DNA of 64,000 nucleotides from Propionivibrio sp. GTDB lineage: Bacteria > Pseudomonadota > Gammaproteobacteria > Burkholderiales > Rhodocyclaceae. The notes under the pieces were generated by a model. The model ran no database searches. It had not been told where the DNA came from and saw only the letters and a program-made list of their open reading frames with translations. The position numbers were made by a program, and so were the translations under genes. Within the stretch, counting starts at the first letter, position 1, and each line of letters begins with the position of its first letter. The DNA is taken from NCBI GenBank assembly GCA_003249625.1, contig QKII01000307.1, positions 1-64,000 of the forward strand, in the 5' to 3' direction. Below, one piece after another: positions 29,297 through 38,243 of the stretch.

Positions 29297-29444
29297 GAAA
29301 GTTCCTTGAGGCAATTGGACAAAAGCAAATGGTGATCAGGCGATCACAGGCCTCAAGTGTGGTCGGCGAGAAATCGTCTCCAGCAGGTACGGGTACGTCC
29401 ACCACAGGTCTTGCGCATCGTTTTTCCAGTACCGAAAACTCAGG

Positions 29445-30089
29445 TCAGTTGGTTGCCACTTCATTCGAGTCGTCCGCCGCCCGTATTGCAGCGACAAAGG
29501 CACGAATTTTCCTCAAATCCTTGATGCCCTTTCCCGCCTCGACGCCGGATGAGACGTCGACAGCCGCCGGTCGCACCCGCGCAACGGCCTCACCCACATT
29601 CTCCGCATCGAGCCCGCCAGACAGGATCAGGTGCTTGGGCAAAGTCGGCGGAATCAGGTTCCAGTCGAACACTTTCCCACCCCCGCCATAACCCTCCACA
29701 AACGCGTCGACCAAGATCGCCTGCGCCGATGGAAAGGAGGCTGCATATTGTAGCAAATCGAGGCCGGGCTTCATCCGGGCTGCCTTGACATAGGGGCGGT
29801 CAAATTGCTGACAGTAGGCCTCATCCTCGTCACCGTGGAACTGCAACAGGTGGATCGGTACCGCCGCCAGAACCTCGCGAACAAATTCCGGCGTCGCATT
29901 GACGAATAGCCCGACCGTCGTGACGAACGGCGGCACCAGGCGTGCCAGACTTGCGGCGCGCTCCACCTCGACAAAGCGCGGACTGGGCGGATAGAACACA
30001 AAACCCAGCGCATCAGCGCCAGCATCGACAGCTGCATGAACATCCTCGGCGCGGGTCAGCCCGCATATCTTGATTCGCGTCCGCAACAC
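29445..30089 (-). CDS. trpF: Phosphoribosylanthranilate isomerase
   Basis: A 214-residue TIM barrel that carries out the Amadori rearrangement of phosphoribosylanthranilate in tryptophan synthesis. The catalytic Cys is in IKICGLTRAEDV (Cys9) and the catalytic Asp in ILVDAFVEGYGGGGKVFDW. The ISGGLDAENV phosphate-binding segment is nearly standard (LSGGLDAENVGEAV). It starts with GTG behind GAGGAGAG. truA is 9 bases upstream. The 148-base gap to trpB could hold an internal promoter, though none is obvious. Confidence 0.96.
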   Translation of the reverse strand: MLRTRIKICGLTRAEDVHAAVDAGADALGFVFYPPSPRFVEVERAASLARLVPPFVTTVGLFVNATPEFVREVLAAVPIHLLQFHGDEDEAYCQQFDRPYVKAARMKPGLDLLQYAASFPSAQAILVDAFVEGYGGGGKVFDWNLIPPTLPKHLILSGGLDAENVGEAVARVRPAAVDVSSGVEAGKGIKDLRKIRAFVAAIRAADDSNEVATN

Positions 30090-30098
30090 AGTCTCTCC

Positions 30099-30890
30099 TC
30101 AAAGGATCATTGTACCGGGGAGGAAGGGATCAGCAGGAATCGGCAGCCCCCAGCGTTCCTCGTAACGAACCCCGACGAGATACAGTCCGGCCGCCGCAAA
30201 GGTCGGCGCCGCCCGTGTCCGGTCGGCAGCCTCAAGCAGCTCGCCGATCCAGGACGGCGGCTGTTTGCCCTGTCCAACATAGACCAGACTGCCAACCATG
30301 TTGCGCACCATGTGATGGAGAAACGCGCTCGCTTCAAAATCGAAGACCACCATATCGCCGTGACGTCTGACTTCCGCATGACGTAATAGTTTGATTGGCG
30401 TGCGAGCCTGACAATCCGCAGCCCGAAATGAGGAGAAATCATGCTCCCCGAGGAGAAGTCGTGCTCCTTCCTGCATTTTCTCTTCGTCAAGCGCGTGGTG
30501 ATACCACCCTGCGCGCCCATGCCATACGCCGGAGCGCTGCGCTCGATTGATCAAGAGATATCGATAGCAGCGCCCGTACGCGGCGAATCGCGCGTGAAAA
30601 TCTTTTTCAACAGGAGACGCCCAGCGCACCGACACCGTTGGAGGAAGAAAGGTATTGACTCCCCTGACCCAGGCAGACAAAGGGCGAACTGCCGTTGTCT
30701 CGAAGTGAACGACTTGCCCCGTTGCATGAACACCGGCATCCGTGCGCCCTGCACACACAACCGGCACTGGATGCCCGGCAATATGGGCCAATGCAGCTTC
30801 CAGTTCGTCCTGAACGGTCCCCTTCCCGGGCTGGGTTTGCCAACCACGAAATGCAGCGCCGTCGTACTCGATCCCCAACGCGAATCTCAT
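30099..30890 (-). CDS. truA: tRNA pseudouridine(38-40) synthase
   Basis: A 263-residue TruA, which converts U38-U40 in the tRNA anticodon arm to pseudouridine. The catalytic Asp51 sits in CAGRTDAGVHATGQVVHFE; other typical parts are ALGIEYDGAAFRGWQTQ at the N-terminus, ASAFLHHMVRNMVGSLVYVG, and RAAPTFAAAGLYLVGVRY near the end. The start at 30890 gives the canonical N-terminus. The ATG overlaps the stop of the EcfT-like gene (ATGA). Confidence 0.97.
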   Translation of the reverse strand: MRFALGIEYDGAAFRGWQTQPGKGTVQDELEAALAHIAGHPVPVVCAGRTDAGVHATGQVVHFETTAVRPLSAWVRGVNTFLPPTVSVRWASPVEKDFHARFAAYGRCYRYLLINRAQRSGVWHGRAGWYHHALDEEKMQEGARLLLGEHDFSSFRAADCQARTPIKLLRHAEVRRHGDMVVFDFEASAFLHHMVRNMVGSLVYVGQGKQPPSWIGELLEAADRTRAAPTFAAAGLYLVGVRYEERWGLPIPADPFLPGTMIL

Positions 30891-31504
30891 GAATACCCAC
30901 CAATAAGAGCTACGGCAATTGCCGCGCAAAGGCATGTGATTATCAGTCCGTCACGCCAACCAAGAGCTTGCTGCTCGATCTCGACCGTTTCGCAGGTACA
31001 GACATCGGGCATCGACAGGAGAATTTTCCAATCACGAGGACGCGGCAGCGTCTCCACGTAGCGGAGGACGAGCATCAATCTGACCACGCCCCGATCCGCG
31101 CTGACCCCCACCCACTTAAACGGCCGCAGCAGCGCCCGTGTGGCAGAAAGCATGTCTGCCAAAGGTGTGAATTCGAGGAAAGCGGAAACGGTTATCAACA
31201 CCAAGAGCATCCGGCCGAGATGACGGCCTCCTTCACGAATTCCTTCGTAGGTCGGGGCGAACACCCCGTCAGCCCAAAGCGCCTTTCCCGGCACCCCCCA
31301 GGAAAAAACGACAAACAGTGAAACCAACAGCCAACGTGTCCGCCAGATCAAGCGCCAACCGCGAACCGCCACATGCCTTCCGCATAAAGGCACGATAGAG
31401 AACGCCACAGCAAACATCGCACCATCAATAAACTGTACGGCAATCAGTGTCGCAACCCAGATCAGCAGACGAGTGGCGGGATGAATCCTTGAAGAAGTCG
31501 GCAT
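30887..31504 (-). CDS. EcfT/CbiQ-like energy-coupling membrane protein
   Basis: A membrane protein of about 205 residues with several hydrophobic helices (ATRLLIWVATLIAVQFIDGA, WLLVSLFVVFSWGVPG, MLLVLITVSAFLEFTP, LIITCLCAAIAVALIGG). It resembles the CbiQ/EcfT transmembrane subunit of ECF vitamin/metal importers: the pattern of a domain near LADMLSATRALLRPFKWVGV matches the coupling region. No ECF ATPase or S-component gene is nearby, so its partners are unknown. The longer frame would start at 31537, inside the fimV terminator; I chose ATG 31504, which has a GAGG site 5 bases upstream. It is coupled by overlap to truA. Confidence 0.72.
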   Translation of the reverse strand: MPTSSRIHPATRLLIWVATLIAVQFIDGAMFAVAFSIVPLCGRHVAVRGWRLIWRTRWLLVSLFVVFSWGVPGKALWADGVFAPTYEGIREGGRHLGRMLLVLITVSAFLEFTPLADMLSATRALLRPFKWVGVSADRGVVRLMLVLRYVETLPRPRDWKILLSMPDVCTCETVEIEQQALGWRDGLIITCLCAAIAVALIGGYS

Positions 31505-31527
31505 CTGCCTCAAACCCGGAATGAACA

Positions 31528-31557
31528 AAGGCCGCACCCTCTACAGGGCACGGCCTT
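31528..31557 (-). terminator. Rho-independent terminator downstream of fimV
   Basis: The outer stem AAGGCCG (31528-31534) and CGGCCTT (31551-31557) is extended inward by CCCT/AGGG after two mismatches. On the minus strand it is followed by TGTTC, a weak T-tract, so read-through into the next gene is likely. It lies 20 bases after the fimV stop. Confidence 0.7.
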
Positions 31558-31577
31558 CCGTTATACGTCTCTAAGAG

Positions 31578-34500
31578 CTATCCGCCAATCCTGTCCAGCA
31601 CAGTCTGTGCAGACTCACGCTGAGTAGCGTCGCCCTCCTTCAATACTTCCTGCAGAAGCTCCCGCGCCCCCTCAAGGTCGCCCATCTCCTCATATGCTTT
31701 TGCAAGATCAAGCTTGGTCGCGACCTCTTCGTTGCCCCCTATTTCCACTTCAGGCGCAAGATCCGCGCCCGTATCAAGGGAGGGCGCAATCAAGGTTTCT
31801 TCCGCATCCAGATCAAGGAAGTCGGGATTAACCATTGTCTGGGACTGCATCCCGGGCACGATAAGCGTTTCGGACTGCTCAAGCGAGAAATCCGGGTTAA
31901 CGGCCGTAGAGAGGTGAGCGTCTTCTGCCAATTCCGCCTGCTCATGTGAAGAGACATCTTTGTTATCAGCGTCAACCTCAGCAGACGGCATTTCAAGCTC
32001 TGACGACTGGAGATCGAGATCAATCTCCGAAAGATCGAACGCGGAATGCTCCGGCTCTGCGCGACCGAGGAATGTCGACTCCGTCAGATTGACATCGAAC
32101 TCCACATCATCGGCGCTTCCTTCACTCGCTGAGGTTGATTCTTCCGTTGTGTCTTGCGGTTGCACCGGGGGAGCAAAATCAAGGTCAGGCAACCCTTGAT
32201 TCTCCAACCCTTCATCCTCATTGCCCAAGATATCGACGGGCGGCACGATCTGAGTCCCGATATCGAAGTCCAGGTCAGGCTCAGTCACTGTAGCCGTTTC
32301 ATGCGCTCCGCCCTCGATCTCCGACGAGGCAATTTCAGGTAGCGCAAACTCGGGCACGGGGGGTTCGGCAGGAAGTTCGGGCGAAGCATTCCCTAAATCG
32401 AAATCAAGGGCACCGAAAGTATCCGACGCCTCCTCAACGGGAACCTCACGCTCTATCTGCTTGCTTTCATCCTCGCCAAGATCGAAATCAAGCTCGTTCG
32501 CGTCGGCCGATTCGACTGCCGTGGAAACTTCAGGCTCCGGAGCGATCTTTTCAATCGACTCTGCCTCCTTCGCCAATTGGGACAGCTCCCCTGGCATGGT
32601 CTGTGTGTCCTTCACACTCTCGGACACGGCGCCGGCCAGCGCTCCCACTGCGGCGATCGCCCCTAACTCGGATGGAACCGGTTCTCCCCGAAACATCGGA
32701 TTGGCCGGGTCAAGCTGACGTCCCATCGACACCGCTTTATCCCACTCGGGACCTACACCGTTTGTTTCTCCATACAATTCGGTCGCCAATGTCTCAAAGC
32801 GAGCCAGATCCTTGCGCCCCGAATAAATCTCTAGCAATTTCAGATAAACCGCCAGCCGCTTCGGATCTTTCTGCTTGGCCTCCAGCAGAATCTCCTCTGC
32901 TTGTGCATCGCGACCGTAAGCCATGTAAACATCGGCCTCGGCCACGGGATCGACCTCATCGGTATCGATGCTTCCCGGCCCAGCCTGACTGAAGTCAGTT
33001 TGCGCCGGCGTTTGCGACGCAGTATCGACGCTTTGCCCACCCGTGGTCCTGAAAACGGAATTCGCACTCAAACTCGCCGTCGTTGGTGGTGTCAACGTGG
33101 AACTGAGATCCATTTCTGAATCTTTTTTCGACGCTCGCTTCTTTCGTGCAAAGAACAACGCAGCCAAAAGCGCCAAAACACCGCCCCCTCCAGCGAGGGT
33201 GATCGGGTCGGCAAGCAATGACTCAAAGAAACCCGGCTCTTCCGGTGGTGGCGGCGGAGTCGCCGCTTTAGGTTTCGCAACGGGCTTCTGGGCGGCCACC
33301 GGTTTGGGCGGCTCGGCCGGCGCAACTGGCGAAACTGAAGTCTCCTGTTTAGCGCCTTGCGACTCACTCTTTGGCGCTTGGGCATCTGCGGCCCCAGCAA
33401 CCGGAGACGCCGGCTGCGCCGGCGATACAACCGGCGCACTCCCCGCCGATTGAGCGGTAGTTTGCCCGCCTTTTTCGGGAGAAGAAGACGCCTGCTTCTG
33501 CAAGTCGGCAAGGCTTTGATTCTTGAGTTCAAGAAGCTTCTGCAAGTCGGCAACATTCTTTTCCAGAGCCGCAACCCGCTCATTCGCTTCCTGAATCGCC
33601 TTGTCCTTGGCAATCAGTTCCTCTTCAGCCGCTTTCCCGGCGGCCCCGGCCATACCGGATTTTGATCCAGCCCTGGAAACCTTGAGTTGATCCTTGGAAG
33701 CAGCCAACGCTTCCTTGTCCTCGACCTTGGCGGTAATTTTCCCGCCAACTTCCTGCCGGGCCGAATCGCTTTCCGCTGGTGCGGCGGCAGAAATACCGGC
33801 CAGTTTGCTCCGATAGGCATTCCAGTTCGAGGACTGGGCGACAACGACCTTCCTCGCTTCCGCAGGCGCCAATGATTCAACAACCGACTTTTCCGGGACC
33901 GACAGGATCTTCCCTGCCTTGAGACGATTCATGTTGTTCCCGTCAAACGCATCGGGATTGTTGCGAAAGAGGGCAACCAGCATCTGATCGAGCGTCACGC
34001 CCTGAGGCTTTAGCTCGGAAGCAATCCGATGCAGCGTCTCGCCATTACGAACCTCGTGATTCCCCGCAAGCGCCCGCTGCTCTCCAGATTTCTGTGCAGA
34101 TCCCGAAGTAGTGCCAATCTGTGCAACAGCGCGTGCGCGCACATCGCTATCGATCCGTGAGGCTTTCGACGACTGTGAAGAGGTGCGCTTTGACGGCGCA
34201 GCAACAGAGGGTGCCGAAACGTGAACGGCAGCTGATTTCACCTTGTACTCGGGGGGGTCGAGCAAAAATGAATACTCACGAACCAGACGTCCTGACGACC
34301 AGTTCAACTCCATCAACATATCCACGAACGGGTCGTTGATTGGCCGATCTGAACCAAGCTTGATGACGGTCTTTCCGCTTGGCCGCTTTTCAAGTTTGAA
34401 ATTAATCCCCAACAAAGTCGTGGCGTAATCCAGACCTGCCTGCTTGAACGACTCCTCAGGAGCCAACCCTGCCTTCATGTCGGCCAGTTCTTCCCGCGTC

Positions 34501-34679
34501 GCCGAAACCTCGATCTCCGCGCGCAACGGCTGGCCGAGTGCAGAAAACACAACCAGTCTGCCAAGACCCGCTGCATTCACGCTTGACGGAATGGAAGCTA
34601 GCGCCAAGCATGAGGCTACCGCGAACGCTGAGGCGCTTAAACGGAAGGAACGGATACTCTGATATGTTTTATTTGGCAC
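31578..34679 (-). CDS. fimV: FimV/HubP family polar landmark protein
   Basis: A 1033-residue inner-membrane protein. It has a signal segment (FRLSASAFAVASCLALASIP), the FimV N-terminal domain (GLGRLVVFSALGQPLRAEIE), a LysM peptidoglycan-binding motif (VRNGETLHRIASELK), a coiled coil (about 350-400, with ANERVAALEKNVADLQKLLE), a Pro/Ala-rich linker and a membrane helix (TLAGGGGVLALLAALFFA). The acidic cytoplasmic part holds TPR-like helices (AEADVYMAYGRDAQAEEILL) and the conserved C-terminal motif KLDLAKAYEEMGDLEGAREL. Family members organise the pole for type IV pili, twitching and cyclic nucleotide signalling. The start codon is GTG. Its position between asd and truA is the usual betaproteobacterial one. 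Confidence 0.95.
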   Translation of the reverse strand: MPNKTYQSIRSFRLSASAFAVASCLALASIPSSVNAAGLGRLVVFSALGQPLRAEIEVSATREELADMKAGLAPEESFKQAGLDYATTLLGINFKLEKRPSGKTVIKLGSDRPINDPFVDMLMELNWSSGRLVREYSFLLDPPEYKVKSAAVHVSAPSVAAPSKRTSSQSSKASRIDSDVRARAVAQIGTTSGSAQKSGEQRALAGNHEVRNGETLHRIASELKPQGVTLDQMLVALFRNNPDAFDGNNMNRLKAGKILSVPEKSVVESLAPAEARKVVVAQSSNWNAYRSKLAGISAAAPAESDSARQEVGGKITAKVEDKEALAASKDQLKVSRAGSKSGMAGAAGKAAEEELIAKDKAIQEANERVAALEKNVADLQKLLELKNQSLADLQKQASSSPEKGGQTTAQSAGSAPVVSPAQPASPVAGAADAQAPKSESQGAKQETSVSPVAPAEPPKPVAAQKPVAKPKAATPPPPPEEPGFFESLLADPITLAGGGGVLALLAALFFARKKRASKKDSEMDLSSTLTPPTTASLSANSVFRTTGGQSVDTASQTPAQTDFSQAGPGSIDTDEVDPVAEADVYMAYGRDAQAEEILLEAKQKDPKRLAVYLKLLEIYSGRKDLARFETLATELYGETNGVGPEWDKAVSMGRQLDPANPMFRGEPVPSELGAIAAVGALAGAVSESVKDTQTMPGELSQLAKEAESIEKIAPEPEVSTAVESADANELDFDLGEDESKQIEREVPVEEASDTFGALDFDLGNASPELPAEPPVPEFALPEIASSEIEGGAHETATVTEPDLDFDIGTQIVPPVDILGNEDEGLENQGLPDLDFAPPVQPQDTTEESTSASEGSADDVEFDVNLTESTFLGRAEPEHSAFDLSEIDLDLQSSELEMPSAEVDADNKDVSSHEQAELAEDAHLSTAVNPDFSLEQSETLIVPGMQSQTMVNPDFLDLDAEETLIAPSLDTGADLAPEVEIGGNEEVATKLDLAKAYEEMGDLEGARELLQEVLKEGDATQRESAQTVLDRIGG

Positions 34680-34780
34680 GGCGCGACCCTGAGCGTCAAA
34701 ATCGGAAATATTAAAATAACATCATGAAGTTACGCATGCAAGCTAAACTTGCACGTGACATTCGAATGCAAAAATGGCAA

Positions 34781-34812
34781 AAAAAAACCGGAACATTCGC
34801 TCCGGTTTTTTT
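34781..34812 (-). terminator. Rho-independent terminator of the leuB-asd unit
   Basis: The stem CCGGA (34788-34792) and TCCGG (34801-34805) is extended by A/T pairs on both sides. The minus strand ends in a long T-run. It lies about 20 bases after the asd stop codon and separates asd from fimV. Confidence 0.88.
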
Positions 34813-34829
34813 CGAAAATACCCCTGAAA

Positions 34830-35957
34830 TCAATCAAGCAGGATACGCAGCATCCGACGGAGTGGTTCAGCGGCCCCCCACAGCAATTGGTCACCCACCG
34901 TAAACGCGCCGAGATACTCTGGCCCCATGGCCAGTTTGTGCAAGCGGCCTACGGGAACCGTCAGGGTTCCTGTAACGGCAGCAGGGGTCAGTTCGCGTTC
35001 GCTGATCTCACGCTCATTCGGAACAACCTTCGCCCACTGGTTGCCGTTGGCGATGATTTCGGACACTTCGTCTATCGGCACATCCTTACGCAGTTTGATG
35101 GTCAGGCCCTGCGAATGACAGCGCATCGCACCGATCCGTACACAAAGACCGTCGACCGGGATGCTACCCGGCGAACGGAACGGCGGACGACCGAGGATCT
35201 TGTTGCATTCTGCACCGCCCTTCCACTCCTCCTTCGACTGACCGCCCTCGACGGGAACGTCGATCCACGGAATCAGGCTACCCGCCAGCGCAGTGTTGCG
35301 GAAGTTCTTGGTGGGGAAGCTCGCAGAGCGCATCGTTTCAGCAACCTTGCGATCGATATCGAGGATTGCCGATGCGGGATCCGCCAATTCAGCCTTGACC
35401 GCGTCATGCAACGCGCCCATCTGGCACAACAGTTCACGCATGTTCTGCGCACCGGCACCCGACGCCGCCTGGTAGGTCATGGCTGAAACCCACTCGACGA
35501 GATCGTTCTGGAACAGGCCGCCGAGCCCCATCAGCATCAACGAGACGGTGCAGTTGCCGCCGATCCAGTTCTTGCCGCCCTTGACCAGCGCATCCTTGAT
35601 CACGTTCAGATTGACCGGATCGAGAACGATCACCGCATCCTTGTCCATGCGCAGCGACGAGGCTGCGTCAATCCAGTGACCGTTCCAGCCGGTCGCACGC
35701 AGCTTGGGGAAAATTTCCTTCGTGTAGTCGCCCCCTTGGCAGGTCACGACGATATCCATCTGCTTGAGCGCGTCGACCGACATCGCATCGAGCAGAAGGC
35801 CGCCTTCCTTGCCACCAAGAGCCGGTGCCTTGCCGCCAACGGACGAAGTGGAGAAATAGACCGGTTCAATGAAGGCGAAGTCGCCCTCTTCGACCATACG
35901 CTGCATCAGCACGGAACCGACCATTCCGCGCCAACCTACAAGACCAACCTTTTTCAT
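34830..35957 (-). CDS. asd: Aspartate-semialdehyde dehydrogenase
   Basis: A 375-residue NADP-dependent enzyme that reduces aspartyl phosphate to aspartate semialdehyde for lysine, methionine, threonine and diaminopimelate synthesis. The N-terminal nucleotide loop is [14 protein letters not shown]; the catalytic Cys is in [18 protein letters not shown]; the late conserved segment [16 protein letters not shown] supplies the substrate-binding Arg and catalytic His. Its length and sequence are those of the gammaproteobacterial-type Asd. It lies 39 bases after leuB and is followed by a terminator. Confidence 0.98.
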   Translation of the reverse strand: MKKVGLVGWRGMVGSVLMQRMVEEGDFAFIEPVYFSTSSVGGKAPALGGKEGGLLLDAMSVDALKQMDIVVTCQGGDYTKEIFPKLRATGWNGHWIDAASSLRMDKDAVIVLDPVNLNVIKDALVKGGKNWIGGNCTVSLMLMGLGGLFQNDLVEWVSAMTYQAASGAGAQNMRELLCQMGALHDAVKAELADPASAILDIDRKVAETMRSASFPTKNFRNTALAGSLIPWIDVPVEGGQSKEEWKGGAECNKILGRPPFRSPGSIPVDGLCVRIGAMRCHSQGLTIKLRKDVPIDEVSEIIANGNQWAKVVPNEREISERELTPAAVTGTLTVPVGRLHKLAMGPEYLGAFTVGDQLLWGAAEPLRRMLRILLD

Positions 35958-35996
35958 TGCAGTTACCTCAAACTAAAAAAGAAATCTGTACTGACC

Positions 35997-37061
35997 TCAA
36001 AGTGCGGCCAAGACGGCATCGCCCATTTCACGGGTGCCAACCTTCCGTGTTCCCGGTTCGTAAATATCACCGGTGCGGAAGCCCTGGGCAAGAACAGTCT
36101 TAACTGCGGTCTCGATACGCTGGGCTGCCTCTTCCTGGGAGAAGGTGTAACGGAGCATCATCGCGACGGAAAGAATCGTCGCCAACGGATTAGCCATGTC
36201 CTTGCCGGCAATATCCGGCGCCGATCCGTGACATGGCTCGTAAAGTCCCTTTCCAGTCTCGTTCAGCGAGGCGGACGGCAGCATGCCGATCGAACCGGTG
36301 AGCATCGAGGCCTCGTCCGACAGGATGTCACCGAAAATATTGCCGGTCACCATCACGTCAAATTGCTTCGGCGCACGCACGAGTTGCATGGCGGCATTGT
36401 CAACAAGCATATGGCTTAGCTCGACGTCCGGATACTCGGGCGCCAGTTCGTTCATTACGTCACGCCAGAGTTGCGTGGTTTCAAGGACGTTCATCTTGTC
36501 CACCGAACAGACCTTTCGGTTGCGCTTGCGCGCTGCTTCGAACGCCATCCGGCCGATGCGGCGAATCTCGTTCTCGCTGTAAATCATCGTATTGAAACCG
36601 ACACGCTGTTGCACGCCGTCGACTTCACGCGTTTCGATGCCGCGCGGCTGGCCAAAATAGATGTCGCCCGTGAGTTCGCGCAGGATCAGGATATCCAGAC
36701 CGGAGACGACTTCCGGCTTCAGGGTCGAGGCATTCGCCAGTTCCGGGTAGAGCACGGCCGGACGCAGGTTGGCGAACAGGCCGAGAAGCTTGCGAATCCC
36801 TAGCAAGCCGCGCTCCGGACGCTGTTCACGGCCGAGCACATCCCATTTGGGGCCACCGACAGCGCCGAGCAGAACGGCATCAGCCGCCAGCGCCAGCTTC
36901 TGGGTCGCTTCGGGGAACGGGTTTCCTGTTGCATCGACCGCGCATCCGCCCAGCAGGGCTTCTTCCATCTCAAACTTCAGGCCAAGTGCTTTCAGAACGC
37001 GAACCGCCTGTGCGGTAATTTCGGGACCGATCCCGTCTCCTGGCAAAACGCAAATCTTCAC
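35997..37061 (-). CDS. leuB: 3-isopropylmalate dehydrogenase
   Basis: A 354-residue enzyme of leucine synthesis (oxidative decarboxylation of 3-isopropylmalate). Family segments include [13 protein letters not shown] at the start, [57 protein letters not shown] and [22 protein letters not shown] chose the GTG at 37061, placed 8 bases after GAAGGA; the frame extends 5 codons further to a TTG with no support. A tiny ATG-TTT-GAA-GGA-ATG-TAA reading frame overlaps the ribosome-binding site. leuC and leuD, which usually precede leuB, are not here; an entericidin-like gene is upstream instead. Confidence 0.97.
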   Translation of the reverse strand: MKICVLPGDGIGPEITAQAVRVLKALGLKFEMEEALLGGCAVDATGNPFPEATQKLALAADAVLLGAVGGPKWDVLGREQRPERGLLGIRKLLGLFANLRPAVLYPELANASTLKPEVVSGLDILILRELTGDIYFGQPRGIETREVDGVQQRVGFNTMIYSENEIRRIGRMAFEAARKRNRKVCSVDKMNVLETTQLWRDVMNELAPEYPDVELSHMLVDNAAMQLVRAPKQFDVMVTGNIFGDILSDEASMLTGSIGMLPSASLNETGKGLYEPCHGSAPDIAGKDMANPLATILSVAMMLRYTFSQEEAAQRIETAVKTVLAQGFRTGDIYEPGTRKVGTREMGDAVLAAL

Positions 37062-37119
37062 GTTACATTCCTTCAAACATTAAAAAATCCTTCACTCCCG
37101 CCACACGCACCGAAAAGCG

Positions 37120-37251
37120 CTATCTCGTCGCAGCCCTTTCGATGGCCTGGCCACCTCGCTCAATATCCTTCCCGATCCCTTGCATGGTATTGCATGCCGT
37201 CGAGAAAAACGCGGACGTGGCAATCAGCACGGCAACAACAATTTTCTTCAT
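37120..37251 (-). CDS. Entericidin A/B-like small lipoprotein
   Basis: A 43-residue lipoprotein: a hydrophobic signal (MKKIVVAVLIATSAFFSTAC) with a lipobox ending at Cys20, followed by NTMQGIGKDIERGGQAIERA. This is the entericidin pattern (GxGxDxxxxGxAIxxA). Entericidins are small envelope lipoproteins implicated in programmed lysis or stress in E. coli. In this lineage they are commonly found within the leu gene cluster. A strong GAGGAG site lies 7 bases before the ATG. It is too short for many gene finders. Confidence 0.9.
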   Translation of the reverse strand: MKKIVVAVLIATSAFFSTACNTMQGIGKDIERGGQAIERAATR

Positions 37252-37381
37252 CGTTCATCTCCTCAAACGTAACGACGCAGCAGCCTGTCTGGCGGCACCG
37301 AACGGAGCCATCGGGCCGGTGATTATCGCATGGGACAAGGCGACTGTCAGCCGGCACAAGGTCATGAAATAAAACGGGAAG

Positions 37382-38218
37382 TCATCTGTTTACGCGCGCC
37401 GCTCGGTAAAGAGGCGCCACCCGCTCAACGTAAATGCGCAAATCCGACATTCGTGACTCGTGTGACGGGTGGGTCGACAACCACTGCGGCGTGCTGCTGC
37501 CGGATACCCGTGCCATCTTCTCCCAAAGGGAAATCGCCGCATACGGATCAAAACCGGCCCGCGCCGAGAGTTCCACACCGATCCGGTCGGCTTCCTGTTC
37601 CATCCCACGCGAATTCGGACGCATGAAAGCCAATTCACCAGCCGCCCCGACCAGTCCTTTCCCGACACTCGCATCGACTCCGTAATAGGCGCCGATCAGT
37701 CCACCAAGTGTCGCAGCGATATCGACACCTGCGGCTTGCCCGACTTTTTCTCGGCCGTGTTCGCGCAACGCATGGGCAATTTCATGGCCCATCACCGCCG
37801 CAAGCTCGTCGTCGGTTAGTTTCAGCTTTTCCATCAACCCTGTGTAGACCGCCATTTTCCCGCCCGGCATGCACCACGCATTCAAATCGCTGGAACTGAT
37901 CACATTGGTTTCCCAGCGCCAGCCGGTAGCGTCAGGCCGGAAAACCCGGGTTACGGCGATCAGGCGAGCAGCGATATCTCTCACCCTGCGCACCTGATCC
38001 GGATTGCGATTGAGCAAGTTTTTAGCCCGCGCCTCCTGAACAGTCTGGGAATACGCCTTTTCCGCCGAGCGATTGACCTCGGCCGAGGAAACCAGCATGG
38101 TCTGCTCGCGATCGACGCCTACCGCACCACCCGACGTCGTATTCGTCGTAGCACATGCACCTAACAGGAGGACCGTCAACAGAAGAACTTCGTTACGTAA
38201 GCGTTTTTTTACGCACAT
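37382..38218 (-). CDS. M48 family metallopeptidase lipoprotein
   Basis: A zinc peptidase of about 278 residues, probably anchored as a periplasmic lipoprotein (LLLTVLLLGAC lipobox). The zinc motif is GHEIAHALREHG (HExxH), with the third ligand in the MEQEADRIGVELSARAG segment. Other family pieces are LNAWCMPGGKMAVYTGLME and WLSTHPSHESRMSDL. It is similar to LoiP/YggG-type outer-membrane quality-control proteases. The start is uncertain: ATG 38218, GTG 38224 (best placed behind GGGAGG) or ATG 38251, which overlaps the preceding MFS gene. Confidence 0.9.
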   Translation of the reverse strand: MCVKKRLRNEVLLLTVLLLGACATTNTTSGGAVGVDREQTMLVSSAEVNRSAEKAYSQTVQEARAKNLLNRNPDQVRRVRDIAARLIAVTRVFRPDATGWRWETNVISSSDLNAWCMPGGKMAVYTGLMEKLKLTDDELAAVMGHEIAHALREHGREKVGQAAGVDIAATLGGLIGAYYGVDASVGKGLVGAAGELAFMRPNSRGMEQEADRIGVELSARAGFDPYAAISLWEKMARVSGSSTPQWLSTHPSHESRMSDLRIYVERVAPLYRAARVNR

Positions 38219-38243
38219 GCCCACAAAACACCTCCCGGTCTCA

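Noticed and set aside
27479..29335. 618-residue open frame on the plus strand
   Set aside because: It is antisense to trpA and trpB, both of which have complete catalytic residues; it shows no domain pattern.
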